Assembly: GCF_030646115.1 (NCBI RefSeq)
Contig: NZ_JAUSMX010000008.1
Coordinates: forward strand, 281,548-345,547
DNA from: Fluviicoccus sp.
GTDB lineage: Bacteria > Pseudomonadota > Gammaproteobacteria > Pseudomonadales > Moraxellaceae
DNA length: 64,000 nucleotides
Direction: 5' to 3'
Positions 63,859-64,000 of this stretch are shown here, piece by piece. Each line of letters begins with the position of its first letter. The first letter of the stretch is position 1. The notes below the pieces were generated by a model. The model had not been told where the DNA came from and made no database searches. It was given only the letters and a program-made list of their open reading frames with translations. A program made the translations under genes and the position numbers.

Positions 63859-63980
63859 AATAGCCGTGGAAAGCTCGTTTTTGAGGCTATATCGGGTGGT
63901 ATAGGCGAAAAAAGCGTGTACGAAATGAGCTTCCAGCGGATTTTTGCTTTCAGAGAATGCAGGCGGTGGAAATTCAGGGA

Positions 63981-64000
63981 TTTTTCACCACCCTGTTAAG
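63981..64000 (-). repeat. Right inverted repeat of the insertion sequence
   Basis: Reverse complement reads CTTAACAGGGTGGTGAAAAA, one mismatch from the left repeat. It ends exactly at the window edge. Confidence 0.8.

Larger units (their letters stand above)
62644..64000 (+). mobile_element. IS5/IS1182-like insertion sequence
   Basis: Bounded by imperfect terminal inverted repeats: CTTAGCAGGGTGGTGAAAAA (62644-62663) and its partner at 63981-64000 (19 of 20 bases). It holds one intact transposase gene in 1357 bases. The right border coincides with the window end, so the target duplication cannot be checked. Confidence 0.85.

Overview
The window looks like a chromosome segment of a moderately GC-rich Gram-negative proteobacterium, most likely a betaproteobacterium (Neisseriales-like). 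Supporting gene orders are valS / holC-pepA // lptF-lptG, rplU-rpmA-obgE-proB opposite ispB, rpsP-rimM-trmD-rplS, and recJ-prfB-lysS. The species assignment is inference: there is no rRNA in the window and no search was run.

Layout. 1-7024 (minus): the 5' part of valS, a membrane J-domain protein overlapping an HscC-type Hsp70, then a pepA-holC-small protein operon. 7106-11573 (plus): lptFG, a PP2C phosphatase with a tail-anchored partner, and an alpha/beta hydrolase. 11699-16384: tRNA-Pro, ispB, the rplU-rpmA-obgE-proB block, tRNA-Arg and tRNA-Ser. 16687-20597: a short exopolysaccharide export operon (outer-membrane protein, Wza-type exporter, Wzc-type tyrosine kinase) closed by a strong terminator, followed by an Ala/Pro-repeat lipoprotein and a degenerate GGDEF protein. 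22272-25956: a four-gene TRAP transporter of the TatT-associated type. 25919-38005: mostly housekeeping (rpsP-rimM-trmD-rplS, xerD, a dsbC-like lipoprotein, hom, thrC, recJ, prfB with its programmed frameshift, lysS).

38049-58471 is accessory in character. After a small potassium-channel-like protein comes a five-gene cluster (38907-50172) encoding only exported proteins. Two of these are giants of 1088 and 1333 residues ending in the same 125-residue domain (75/125 identical, no gaps, counted by hand). A third member carries a diverged copy of that domain and a fourth is a predicted beta-barrel. I cannot assign this cluster to a described system. It is followed by a cupredoxin-like protein, a degenerate GGDEF/EAL membrane protein and an outer-membrane protein as a tight operon, then a deoxyinosine-glycosylase-like gene and an 1152-residue multi-sensor HD-GYP protein.

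58623-62582 reads as a small element integrated at a tRNA gene. The last 20 bases of a CAT-anticodon tRNA (probably tRNA-Ile2) recur 3.9 kb away with one mismatch. Between the copies the DNA is visibly richer in A/T in its main gene and holds a small ORF, a zinc-ribbon membrane protein broken by two compensating frameshifts, and an 832-residue helical-repeat protein with a C-terminal PD-(D/E)XK nuclease signature. No integrase is present. An IS5/IS1182-like insertion sequence fills the right end (62644-64000).

The strongest candidates for something new are the exported five-gene cluster and the tRNA-flanked helical-repeat nuclease.
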